From: Tubiluchus corallicola | Lineage: Eukaryota > Priapulida > Priapulimorpha > Priapulimorphida > Tubiluchidae | DNA: 64,000 nt | Direction of reading: 5' to 3' | Assembly (NCBI GenBank): GCA_030141605.1 | Contig: JAQGDQ010000119.1 | Span: 173,652-237,651 of the forward strand | Position numbers and translations under genes: made by a program | Notes under the pieces: generated by a model | Told to the model about the DNA's origin: nothing | The model's database searches: none | Seen by the model: the letters and a program-made list of their open reading frames with translations, nothing else | Shown: positions 33,627 to 45,412 of the stretch, piece after piece | How the letters are laid out: every line of letters begins with the position of its first letter | Numbering within the stretch: position 1 is the first letter of the stretch

Positions 33627-36600
33627 ATGTCAGATCCAGACATTCAAGTTATAGAATACAATCCCGATGGTTCAGGAGGCGAACATTCGTCAGAGGAGGA
33701 GGGGGAATTCACGTCGCCTCAGATTCAGATTGACGTTGAGAAGGATCATGAGAAATCAGAAGATATGGACAGTATTTTAGAAGATGGTTTAGATATACGT
33801 CCACCACAAACACAGACTCAATCGCGAGCAAGAAAAATGAAAAAGAAAGATAAAGATAGGCGAAAAAATGACTCTCGACATAAAGATCGTGATAAGCATA
33901 GGCACCGTGATAAAGACCGCGTCCGAGAGAAAGATGAAAAGAAACGTGAAAAGGATAAGCAGCGGGAACGGGAACTGCGGCCGTTCATAGAAGAGAAAGA
34001 AAGGAAGGCTGTTGAACGAAAGGATTGGGAAAAAGAGGAACGCCGCAGACGGGAACGAGAAGATGAGCAAAGAGCCCGTAAAGACAGAGAGATTTCTTTC
34101 AAAGACAGGTGAATGTATTTGATAAGACGATAAATTTCCAAAATTAAAAATAATCAATCCAGACTTTGTAATTCATGGATTCTAAATGCCTGTCCTATTT
34201 TTGCACATAATTAAATGCCACAGTAAATAGTTCATTAGTAAATGCTGCCATAATGAAATATTTTAAAAGATTGCTTGTTGCGTACCTTTAATTGTCTCCA
34301 TACACACATTCAAGGCTTTGCCATTTTATGACTTTTTGCAACAACAAGCAAAGTTCTAAGATACCGTGGTACATTATAAAAAAATAACTTAAACCATCTA
34401 CACTGCTTACTAATGTAAGATTACTTTAAAAATAATGTAGCGTACTTGCAGGTTAGATACTTGTTTGGCAATCACACACGTACTGTTACCGTGCCAAAAA
34501 CTTTAAAAATAATGGAAACTCCGCTACAGCTTGGATATTAATCCACACGCATCATGTGAATTGCAAACTATCCAATCATACTAATAAAAAGATGTGGAAC
34601 TCTTGTTCGAACTTTACTCCACTGTTTCTGAGACTCAAATACCTGAAACTTTTTATTACCGTTTTTTATTGACAGAAAAATTCACCTTTGGTCACAGTTA
34701 GCACTGATAAAGAGGCTTCAGGAAGAAGAAATAGTATACAGGCAATATAACTATTAATAGATGAAATACTTACAAATAGTGTTATTATGTTACGTACTAA
34801 TAAGCAAAAGTATAAACTGTGCTACACTAATATGCAAATTGATGAATATATTTTATAGGCCTGTAGCGACACATCGATGCATCATGATACGCTTTGTAAT
34901 GATACGTGTATCGTCAAAATGCACCAGTATAATGTGAATCATTGATGTTTAACTTAAGCTAGACTGTCCGCTGATTAAAACGTTGTGAAATAATTAAAGC
35001 TACAGCTGTAGCATAACAATCAGTGCAGTGAGTTCAGCATATACAGGCAGTTTGACCTTGATACAGGTAGACCTGCTGCTAGCAGCCAGCCAAAGTGAAC
35101 TATGATACGAAGCGGTTGAAAGTGCAGTGTGTTTATAATAATGTATAGTAAGCTAATTACGTTTTTGCTTATAAGTTTCTGAAATGCTTCAAATGTGAAT
35201 TAGAAAACGCACCAGCATGTTTTAAATCAAAAGCATTGAACTGTTTTGCACTTCTGATGGCTTACAATGCAAACAATACAAGAGAAATTAAACAGTTTGC
35301 TGAATTATTTTAACACTTAACAATTTTAAAATGGTTTGATAAATCTGATATATACATATAATATATCAACAACTTAATCTAGGTTTTTATCAGAGCCTGC
35401 AAACATTAACTCAATGTGTATCGTGAGGTTAGTATCACGGTATCCTACTTATTATTTAATCTTTATGATAAATCTGTTTTGTATACTGTATTTGCTAGTT
35501 TTGCACAGAAACTTATATTTAAAGTCAAATCTCTTTGCACCGTATACTTTGGGACTGCAAAAAGTTGGCGTTAAAGTCAGTTTGGCATTATAATGATGTG
35601 CAAAAATACATATATGTCTCTGCAAATATAGACTTTTGTTTTTGCTAAAAATGTGGACGTTAAACGAGGTTAGCATTATGAAGGAGGGCATTACAATGAG
35701 GTTTAATTGTATCTGTTATTATTAGTAGTACCTTTATCATTATTATTGTTTTTTTTATTATTATCATTATCATTATTATTATTATCTTTATTATTATTAT
35801 CATTATCTTTATTATTGTTATTATTATTATTATTATCTTTATTATCATTATTATTATAATTATTATCTTTATTATTATTATTATTATTTATGTATCATAA
35901 CTTTAGTTCTAAAAATATAGTAAAATTTGTTTTGCTCTATCAAATTTAGTTGGTAAAACCAGCATACATGTTAAGCAGATCAAGACACAATTATCCTTTT
36001 ACATGGTTTTTGATGGACTGCTTAAAATGCGAAAATAAACTTTTAAACATCCTTTGTTTCTAACTACCTATAAGGAGTTTTTTTTGTAACTAATTTTTAA
36101 CAATCGTGTTTGAAATTTATGTTGGTTCATTTATTAGTAATAACTCGCATATCAGTTCGTTTTCTAATGTTTACAGCAATTGCAAACTTTCTCTCCATTA
36201 AAATTTTTATATTCCCAATATTTAAGCTAAAAATGCTTATTTTCAACCAGTTACTGTAACTAGTTAATTTATATGTAATGTACCTGCACTCTCTTAGATT
36301 TAATCAATGTCGATTTTTACTGATGCACAAGCCTATATCTTATGCAAGCGTGAAATATAAATTTTTATTGTCTTTTGTGGAACAGAAATTTCATTTAATA
36401 TCACTTTGTCTACATGCATTTTTTCACCACTAAATTGTCAAAACCAAAGGCAACAAAAGTGATATTGCATGCATTATTATAAGCATTTTATTAGAATCAG
36501 CGGCATTTGCAGGAAGCATGCATGCAGCTATTACCAAAAAAGAGCAGTCAACACTTGTAGTAGCATATAATTATAATACAGTCCCACTTGTATATATAAA

Positions 36601-39244
36601 CTTCTATTACATATCTTATTTAAAGGAAAACCGGACGATTGTTTAGACTCAATCTCGTTTTAATTAACTGTCCAAAATATAGATTTTCTTGCCTATTAAC
36701 AATTGCAAGTTAACAATTGTTCCTTATGTTTGAATAATTAGCTTAGAAAGTTAATTAACGGCAACCGAACACAGCTATTGCTTATGCCAGAAACTAACCA
36801 CAGTTTGTGCAATGGCAGGCATCTTCCCTTGCACATCAAGCACGTTTGCGTAAGTGTTACAATATTGCTTAAATGCGTGATGTCACGAAAATGGGCTCTA
36901 GATCATATGACGTCAGAAACTAACACTGCAGTTCATGATTATCATGGTACCACCTATTTATCGGTCACGCAAATGTGACAAAAAGCCGCTGCCAATCTCA
37001 GTAGATTCACCGAGCCGCCTGTATCTTTGAAAGTTTAACAAAATTTGAGTATCCGAGGAAATTACTATTTAATCTGAGCTTTGATTTAAAAAAGCTGTTG
37101 TAGTTTTCAATATTTTAGAGCATTCTTTATTTTGAAATAATGTTTACACAGTCATCCGGTTTTCCTTTAATTGTGAATATTTTTATTAATTTTATATCTA
37201 TTTTGTTTAATTAAGACCTATTGTAGGACCAATTCGTCTTGCACCATTAAGCAGATGAGACAGTAAAACAGTTTTTATTACTTTTTCACTGTTCTTGTCT
37301 CTTTTGTCTCTTTGTTCTAGGCTGTTTTTTGGTGAGCATTTTCTTGTTTTTTGCAGGGAGAGATTGGAGAGGCTAGAGCGTGAACAGCGGTTAAGAGAAC
37401 GGCTTCTCCGTGCTGAAAGAGAAAGAAAGAAGAGAGAAGAACAGCAACGCCAAGAAGAAGAGAGACAGCGGGAACGGAGGCGTAAGGAGAAGTACCAAGA
37501 AAGAGATGCCAGAAAAGACAGACTTGAGCGGAGAAGTAGAAGTCGAGAGAAGCAGGTCAAGGAAGCCACCCCAGTTGTGAAGAAACCATCTCCTATTGAG
37601 GTGACAGTTGTCCCAGAGCGGAGTCCCACTCCACTTAAAGAGGAACACGAAGTCGTCGAGGAGGTTGACTATCATAGCGAACATGAGCCGGAGGGCTCAG
37701 AAGATGGAGAACTTGCAGAGAAGGTTAATATAGAAGAAGAACCAGTGGAGCAGACAGCAGCAGTAGATGAGACACAGGACAAGAAAAGAAAAAAGAAGCA
37801 CCGGCGTAAACGCAAAGAAACTACCAGTGAACCAGAAAGTGAAAGTGATCAAGAGCAAGTAGCAGAAGAAGGTAGTGAAGAAAGCAGCATCGGCAACAGT
37901 AGTGATACTGTGTCGTCGGAGTCAGAAAGTGATTCAAGTGATATTAGTAAAGACGAAAGCGATGAGGAACATCGTGATGAGCATTCTCCTGTATCTAGTC
38001 CGCCCGGCGTCAAGCAGTCAAAGTATGATTCTGATCGCAGCCCGTCTGATCACGGGTCGCCTCACGATGATGATTACCTAGACGATTCCCCACCTACCTC
38101 TCCAGTGGAACTGGCGCCTCAGTTGCCACCATATTACCCAGCTGTTCAAGGTTGTCGAAGTGTGGAGGAGTTTCATTGTCTGAATCGAATAGAAGAAGGA
38201 ACTTATGGTGTTGTTTACCGTGCGAGAGACAAGAAAACAAATGAGATTGTCGCTTTGAAGCGCCTCAAAATGGAAAAGGAGAAAGAGGGATTTCCTATCA
38301 CGTCGCTTCGTGAGATAAACACATTGCTGAAAGCGCAGCATCCCAATATCGTCACTGTCAGAGAAATAGTTGTGGGCAGCAATATGGACAAGATTTACAT
38401 TGTGATGGATTACGTGGAACATGATCTCAAGAGTCTCATGGAGACGATGAAAAATCCATTTCTAGTCGGTGAAGTTAAGACTTTGTTGCTTCAGCTGCTG
38501 CGAGCCGTTGTGCATCTCCATGACAACTGGATTCTGCACCGCGATCTCAAGACATCCAACCTTCTCCTCAGCCACAAGGGCATCTTGAAAGTTGGCGACT
38601 TTGGGCTGGCCCGTGAGTATGGTTCCCCGTTAAAGCATTACACTCCCATAGTGGTGACGTTGTGGTACCGGGCTCCAGAACTACTGTTGGGCGTAAAGGA
38701 GTATTCGACAAAGATTGACATGTGGTCTGTTGGCTGCATCTTTGCCGAGCTTCTGCTCATGAAACCGCTGTTTCCCGGAAAATCAGAAATAGATCAGCTC
38801 AATCGAATTTTCAAGGATCTTGGTACACCGTCTGAGAAAATTTGGACTGGTTATAATGAACTGCCAGCTGTGAAAAAATGCACGTTTGTCAATTATCCAT
38901 ACAATACGCTTCGCTCAAAGTTGCCGACGATATTATCTGACAACGGTTTTGATTTGCTTAATCGTTTCCTGACGTACGATCCAAAGCGAAGAATACCAGC
39001 CGACGAAGCATTGACTCATAGATTCTTCAGTGATACCCCATTGCCAGTAGAACCATCTATGTTTCCCACGTGGCCAGCAAAAAGTGAGCAGATGCCTCGC
39101 AAGCGTGGGAGCAGTCCCAAACCGCCATCTGGTGGGAAGAATTTTAAGGATCTTGGCGACGATATGCCTAGTGGTGGTTTTCACATTCCAGTAGCACAGC
39201 ACGGTGTATCTAAAACCGGTATCGGTTTCAATTTGAAATTCTGA
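33627..39244 (+). CDS. CDK11: Cyclin-dependent kinase 11 (PITSLRE kinase), two coding exons
   Basis: A nuclear serine/threonine kinase that, with cyclin L, acts in transcription and pre-mRNA splicing. Coding exons: 33627-34108 and 37357-39244. The donor AG|GTGAAT and acceptor TTGCAG|GG join in phase to give 789 residues (human about 795). The N-terminal half is the family's charged RE/KE-rich and acidic serine-rich region. The kinase domain begins near residue 433: glycine loop [11 protein letters not shown] (440-450), ATP lysine K462, the diagnostic PITSLRE (474-480), [10 protein letters not shown] (catalytic D557), DFG (575-577), and activation segment [15 protein letters not shown] (T590, T595). 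The C terminus ends GIGFNLKF, as in the family. All catalytic residues are present. The whole kinase domain lies in one 1.9-kb exon, unusually intron-poor for an animal CDK11. A polypyrimidine-AG at about 33608-33620, just before the ATG, suggests a 5' UTR intron. The 3.2-kb coding intron contains a MITE and an ATT-rich microsatellite. Confidence 0.97.
34859..35450. repeat. Dispersed repeat (GATACGTGTATCGTC), copy in the CDK11 intron
   Basis: Shares long blocks with 39382-40035: TGATACGTGTATCGTCAAA near the start, GAATCATTGATGTTTAAC, and GTGTATCGTGAGGTTAGTAT at the end. Both ends carry GTATCRTGA-like sequence, suggesting an inverted-repeat transposon, but no clean target duplication could be read. 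Confidence 0.65.
35530..35712. repeat. TA-type repeat fragment (TTTGGGACTGCAAAAAGTTGG)
   Basis: From TATACTTTGGGACTGC to ATGAGGTTTAATTGTA. The end resembles AGAGGTTTAACTGTA at 24168-24182, so it may belong with the 22772-24180 element. In the CDK11 intron. Confidence 0.5.
35705..35892. repeat. ATT/ATC microsatellite
   Basis: Long run of TTATTATTATC-type triplets in the CDK11 intron; frames in it are not genes. Confidence 0.9.
36624..37166. mobile_element. TTAA-flanked MITE, AGGAAAACCGGACG family, copy b (543 bp)
   Basis: Begins AGGAAAACCGGACGATTG and ends CATCCGGTTTTCCT, with TTAA on each side. In the CDK11 coding intron, ending 190 bases before exon 2. Confidence 0.82.
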
Positions 39245-39381
39245 TTTCAGTTAGTTGTACGTTTGCACCACTGTGTGTTGCCACATGTGTAATATTTTGT
39301 ATATTTTCACCACTATATATGTATCATGACATGAACATACATTTTTAAACACTGATGGCTTAGAATATTTATATGATATTG

Positions 39382-40035
39382 TAGGTCTATAACAATACAT
39401 CGTGATATCTTTGTTGACGATACGTGTATCATCAAAGTGATCCAGTATCGCGATAATCTGAATCATTGATGTTTAACATAAGCTTGACAGCCTACTGATA
39501 AAAACAGTGTGAAATAATTCAAGCTACAGCTGTAGAATGTACTTTAGTTACCTAGCAAGACAGCGTTTAACTCCAAGGTCACAATCAGTGCAGTGAGGGC
39601 AACATTAGCAGAGGAGCAGACTTGACCCTGACACAGCAGAACTGCTGCTAACAACCTGCCAAAGCGAAGCGGTTGAAAGCACAATGTGTTTGTAATAATA
39701 TATGTAGTAGCAAATTACGTTTTTGCTTGTGAGTTTCTGAAATGGCTTGCAGCAAATATGGACTATAAAATGCACCAGCATATTTTAAATCAAAAGCATT
39801 GAAGTGCTTGCATTTCTGGTGGCTTACAATGCAAACAATACAAGAGAAATCAAACAGTTTGCTGAATTATTTTAACACTTAACAATCTTAAGGTAATTGT
39901 GTGTGTGTGTGTGTGTGCGTGCGTGCGTGCGTGTGTGTTAGATTAAGCAACAACTCAATCTAGTTTTTATTAAAGCCTGCAAACGTTAACTCAAGGTGTA
40001 TCGTGAGGTTAGTATTGTGATATGTATCATTACAG
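39382..40035. repeat. Dispersed repeat (GATACGTGTATCGTC), copy downstream of CDK11
   Basis: Same orientation as 34859-35450, so the pair brackets CDK11 exon 2 as direct repeats. Contains a GT/GC dinucleotide run at about 39898-39938 that the other copy lacks. Confidence 0.65.
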
Positions 40036-41198
40036 CCTGATGATATTGGTAATTTCTCATTTATGCTATGGGGCACTGTGATGTAAAATACGTTGAACAG
40101 CAATTGTTTAATAATACAAACAAATTTATTTCTTATAACCCCTTAGGATGTACTATAAAACTGACAAGTCCAGAAATTTCTGTGAATAACAGGAATCTGT
40201 ATAAAGGTATTGTAAAGAATATTACAATGTTAGGAAATGTGCATTGCGGAATAATTAATGCTACATAAGTGTAACATTGTCCCTTATTAATTCAGCATTA
40301 AATCTTATGTTAGCACACTAACTTTATGTATGATTAATTTGTCTTATTCTGTAGTAGTGTATAATTTTTGCAATAAAGGTTTTTATATATTATGTATGTA
40401 TATAAAACAATGGTATTTTTTGTAAAAAGAAATGCCTATTTTGTTTTCTATTGTGCTGCGGCACTTGCTGTAATTTTGAATTGTACAGCCTCATAAGCGT
40501 AGTTCTTTGAACTAAATTCTCTTCAAGCTAGGCATTTGTTAGATTTTCCAGGAACTGCAATGCTTCGCCATGATTTAGTGCTTTTTACTATGTCATGGTA
40601 GTTATCAAGTGAACTTACCTCATCTGTGAAAAACGTAATACATGTTAATTTACGTATTTTGGCTCTAATTTAATGATATACTATACACGTATGTAAAACA
40701 GCTGGGACAATCAGCATCTGGTGAGAGCAAAATAAAGAATTAATTAGTACATTAACGTGGTTTATCTTGGCAAAGTAAATTAATGTGTCATCAGCATTGC
40801 CAATGCTTGCTCTTATAACAGTAACAACCAAAAAAGGTATAAAGACCTCAAAAAATACAGCCATGAGGTGACTAACTATATACTTTCGATTTTCTAAACC
40901 AACATTATTTCATGGAATGGTTGACAATTTTACGCTCACTTGCTCTATACCGGGGACTACTAAATATACACTGTCTTTTCATTTATTTTGTAGTCCCTGG
41001 CTGGACGCACACGAACCTGTCAATAATCTTGCATTTTAGTTAACGTTTCCGTTGATAGATGGCGATAACTACCTGATCGTGTAAGTCTACAACAATCGTG
41101 TGCGTAGAAGCAGTCTTAATTTTACTCTTATTAAAATATTTCTTACGTACATATTACTATACAAATTTACGCTTCTCGTTAGTAACCATTAATATGAT

Positions 41199-41901
41199 TG
41201 GGTGTGAGCATCGAACGTGATTCGAACGAGTTTTTTTACTTCGAATTCGATTCGAACCTAAAATTATAAATTTAAATAATTCAGCACTTCAGCCCCATAT
41301 ATATGTTTGAAAACAGCATGCAATTAGAATAATTTAGCTGCAGTTTCTGTGCAAAATTTTTAACAAACTAATAGTGGTTGTACTGCAGAACAAAATCAAG
41401 TAACATGCATGATCTTTATAAGAACAATTTTTACTGTTCTTCTTCAAAATCTCATTCCACCCGTTCTAGGCATTAAGGTATCAACACTTATTAGAGTATT
41501 CCACCTACTTCTATCTGCAGCTAACAGCGCAAGTTCTTCTACTCCTAAAGATAGATTTGGTTGAAGTTGTTGAATATCTTTATTTATCTTAGCTATCCAA
41601 GTTGTTTTAGGTTTTACCAGGTGGTTTTTGCAAGGTTTTAAAGTTTCGTGTAAGGCGATTCTTACTAGCACTTCATTTGGTAATCTTAGAAGATGTCCTA
41701 GCCATTTAAATCTTCGGAACTCCAATAAATTTCTTTTGTTCTGGTGTGTAAATCTACTTTTTACTAATGGTTCGAAAACTTGTTCGAAAATCTTTCAAAC
41801 TCAATTCAGATTCGATTGGAATTTGAAATTCGGTTTGATTCGAATTCGAAAGCCACAAATTCGATTCGAATTCGCATTCTGGTAGGAAATGTTCACCCCT
41901 A
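41199..41901. mobile_element. hAT-like MITE with TTCGAA-rich arms, copy 4, carrying a nested LINE end
   Basis: Starts TGGGTGTGAGCATCGAACG and ends AATGTTCACCCCTA. Flanks AATATGAT and ATTATGAT agree at 7 of 8. It is longer than the family (703 against about 390 bp) because a LINE 3' fragment occupies 41436-41757. Confidence 0.85.
41436..41757 (-). pseudogene. LINE 3'-end fragment nested in MITE copy 4
   Basis: Minus-strand reading contains RRFKWLGHLLRLPNE, KTTWIAKINKDIQQL and LAADRSRWNTLI, the usual C-terminal tail of a LINE ORF2 downstream of RT. The insert is bounded by the direct repeat TTTTTACT (41428-41435 and 41758-41765), read as its target duplication. The 5' part is missing, as expected of 5' truncation. 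The same family occurs at about 44170-44560. Confidence 0.8.
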
Positions 41902-42954
41902 ATTATGATCCTCACTTTTCGAGGAAATCAATCTTAACATTTTCCTGAAAAGCAAAAACATCAGCCATCAGCTTATGAACTATTACATGCATGGCTCGAG
42001 TGTATAACAAGATTTTAAAAGCAATGCCAAATTAGCCTAAACAACAAAAACTCAATGACCCACGTTCGTAGAGCTATTCGGCGTCAAACAGAATCTTTAA
42101 AAGATGCTTAGGTTTAACACGAAGCAGAAGAATGTTGAAATCGTTCCAGGGCTGAACTAACCTATAACTTTTTCAGGAATACAGGCTAGCACGCCCTGGA
42201 ACAACCTCATCACTCGCTGTTGTCCACTTATCGCTTCGGTTCTCGTCCACGTACGTTTCAACTGTCAAACTCTAATGATGATGTGAAGTTAGACATTTTA
42301 CCATCTACATTTAGGTTGCTCCCACAACTAGACTCGTAGGCACTTAAAGCTTATCAGTCATCACAGTGAGTGAGAATCTTGAACTGGAGGGTGTAAGACT
42401 TGTAAGTCTTTCCCTTCCCGCTGCTTAAAGTGAGTTTTTCCAAGAAATTATTAACATGCAATGGCCATTAATTGATTATTGTTACAACAATAATTTATTT
42501 ACATCATTAAACCAATTAATAAGCAAAAACAAAGATTTGTAGCAATTTCACAGCACAAAAATTTAATAAATTATCATTAATAAATATGGGGATCAAGAAA
42601 CCTACTGGCTTATTAAAGCCACTAATAATGATCTATATTAATAAGTCAATAAAATGTATTAATAAATGTCCACATAAAACAGCAGATGATAATTTGACGT
42701 TAGTGTATACTAAAAGAAACGAGAAAGGGGACACATTGTAATGTAAATTACTTACACATATTTACAATAATTATAAGAAATATAGTTTAATAGTTTATTG
42801 AGCATACAGCATAAAGAGAGAAAAACACATTGATCCTGCACATAGGATGGAACGACTCAAACGTAGTAGGACGATAATACCAAAAAAACACCATAATAAC
42901 AAAAGCACAATGACAACACATAAAAACAAGAATAGTAAAAACAAATTTTGTATC

Positions 42955-43260
42955 CTGCGAGTTCAAATTATTTGCTGTACTGTTTCTCTTCCCTTTTCTT
43001 ACTGATGTCGTGTATAAAATTTATTACTAAGTTTCTCATCTCTACATCATTTAGGCCATTACGTCATACATTAATAAACAATTGTTCACTTACAGGCATA
43101 TCTGCAAAAGGAGGATATTTTTTTAAAATATTTTCAAATACCACTTTTCTCCCATTTTGTTAAGCAGGACATGTCATACAAACATGATTTCATCTTCCAC
43201 TGGATCCATCTCACACATTTTACATATTCTTTGGTGAGCAGGTTTTTTTTGGTTTATGAT
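42955..43260 (-). pseudogene. LINE ORF2 C-terminal fragment, frameshifted
   Basis: Minus strand CKMCEMDPVEDEI, then after a frame change PPFADMPVSEQLF and VINFIHDISKKREEK, match the Cys-rich tail of LINE ORF2 proteins. Stops and shifts show decay. Confidence 0.6.
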
Positions 43261-43543
43261 ACCTCCCCCTCTCAACATCCAATTTGTTCGCACTAATCTA
43301 AATGTAGTGTACATATACGTTCGCTTAGAATTGGATTATTACACATAAGCAAATATTCTCCCAAACAGTATAAAGTTTTAAAGAGCCTATAAGTTCAAAG
43401 TTTGTTACCCCCGCCATCATTGTTGTCGTTATAAATTTTTTTCAAAAAATAATCATTAAAGAAAGTAGCACATTGCCATTCAAAAAATGACAAGGTGATT
43501 TTATCAACTATACTGCTGGAGTAGAGAGTATCGATACATTCTT

Positions 43544-44005
43544 TTAAATTTTGAGACTGATGACAAATTTCGGGTTAGCATGGTTCCATAGGACAGAATT
43601 GTGGTGTTTAATTGAAAACTTTCGAAGATTAGTAGTATTGATTTTTGCGTCCATACAACGAGCGTCCATACAACAAAATTTTACATACAAATGTGAACAA
43701 ACGTAACTACAGTACATTGAATAGTGATATTGCGTCATACAAGTTAGTTTGCCTTCAGTATTTAAAAAGTAAAAGTCTGGAACAAAACGTGTGATTGTAT
43801 TTTCAAGGAAGTTGCGGGTGGTGTTATGTTTAGAGCCAAATAGAATAAAATGGCATTCGTCACCGACTTCGTTACACTTGGCACGTAGACGCTCCTCTCG
43901 AGGAATAGGTCTTATATACCGCCCAGTTTCTATACGCAGTGAGTGAGCGCTTGTTCTAAGCTTAGTCAGTGCAATACGATCTTTAACACTCTTTGCGTTT
44001 ACCAA
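43544..44005 (-). pseudogene. LINE ORF2 C-terminal fragment
   Basis: Minus strand KDRIALTKLRTSAHSLRIET, GRYIRPIPREERLRAKC and VGDECHFILF match the segment after the RT of CR1/Rex-like LINEs (LTKLR, GRY, PRE-R-C, DE-HF). It probably belongs with the related tail at 42955-43260. The remaining frame downstream is unrecognised. Confidence 0.65.
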
Positions 44006-44164
44006 ATAAGAGTCGAATTAAAAGAAGTTTTTAATTTACTGTAAAATGATAACTTTGACATTTCGGCTAGTGAATTTTTCCAATTGGTAACATAATTTTT
44101 AATGTCATTTAATGTCCATTTCCTAAGCACAGAAAATGACATTTAAGGCAGAAACCAACAAGCA

Positions 44165-44570
44165 ATGCATGCTTTTCTTCAGCACAAGAATGTGTTAACC
44201 AGCAAGAAATCAAGTCTTAACATAAGACTTCGATTATTTAATGCTTACGCTACCAGCATATTTATGTACAACAGCGAAACTTGGGGTTTAACGATTACTC
44301 AAGAAAAGCAGATTGACACATTTCATAGAAGTCTTGGAAAAATTTTAAAGATAAGACGGCCATACGTAATCAAAAATTAAGATTTACACACCAGAACAAA
44401 AGAAATTTATTGGAGTTCAAAAGTCAAGATCCGAAGATTAAGATGCCTAGGATATCTTCTAAGATTACCAAATGAAGCTCCAGTAAGAATCGCCTTAAAG
44501 GAAGCCTTAAACCCTTCCAAAACACCACCTGGTGAATCTAAAACAAATGTATAAGTTCCAAATACATACT
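44165..44570 (+). pseudogene. LINE RT thumb and C-terminal fragment
   Basis: SLNIRLRLFNAYATSIFMYN and SETWGLTITQEKQIDTFHR, then, after a stop, RRLRCLGYLLRLPNEAPVRI. Same family as the nested fragment at 41436-41757; truncated after GESKTN. Confidence 0.75.
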
Positions 44571-44833
44571 AATACTAGTATTGTTAATTTAAGACTTTTA
44601 TAATAAAACTTTATTTTTGTTGAATAACTTTTAAAGGAAGAGTAACTCACTATTGAGAAGAATAATTAACAATTTAAATTTTTGATTATGTATTCAGACA
44701 GTTCTAAGAAAAACTTAAACTAACAAGTAGTTAAAATTCATTTCTGTGCCATCGGCAGACTTCGAAAACGATTCAACAAGACGGATGATCGAAAAACGTC
44801 TAAATACAATGTACGGTTACAGGTTTACGGGGC

Positions 44834-45124
44834 ATGGCTACTTTCATCAAAAGTAAGCTTCCACTCCTCTTGGAGCCAATATTAAATCCAAGAACACACA
44901 ATATTAAACAAGCACGCACTAATAACAAATACGACAACAATTCTGTCACTAAACAAGGAGTTCAACTTTGGAATACTCTGCCATCTAATTTAAAACAAAT
45001 TAAGTCTTTTGACGAATTCAAATCAAAATTAAAAATACATACATTAAAACGCTTTGAAAATCCTACATACGTAAACGATAATATATATTCATCCGCAAAT
45101 TTTATTAACCCACGTCCATTTTAA
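44834..45124 (+). pseudogene. LINE ORF2 extreme C-terminus
   Basis: YDNNSVTKQGVQLWNTLPSN followed by LKQIKSFDEFKSKLK is the common C-terminal block of CR1/Jockey-type elements. It is open to its stop, but there is no RT directly upstream in frame. Confidence 0.7.
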
Positions 45125-45337
45125 ATTGTATGGATATATAGTATATAGTCTATTATAATTTTCGTGTAACATTATAATGTATATTTTGTTTTAAATTTTT
45201 GGCACAGTAGTTTTTAGTTTGCACTGGACGCATTTGCCTTTAACAGTTGTGTGAATTTTATTCTCATGCTGCGATGTTCTTTTATGCTTTTATAGTTATG
45301 AATATCGATTTTTTATAGCAAATAAAGATTATTATAT

Positions 45338-45412
45338 ACACACACACACATATATATATATTATATAAATAACACATCACAACATTATATCTATATATAT
45401 ATATATATATAT
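45338..45412. repeat. CA/TA microsatellite
   Basis: ACACACACACATATATATAT then, after a short gap, a TATATATA run, close to the LINE end at 44834-45124. Confidence 0.85.

Noticed and set aside
33789-34157. Minus-strand ORFs opposite CDK11 exon 1
   Set aside because: Antisense shadows of the RE/KE-rich coding sequence.
35660-35848. Isoleucine/lysine-rich ORF
   Set aside because: Reading of the ATT/ATC microsatellite.
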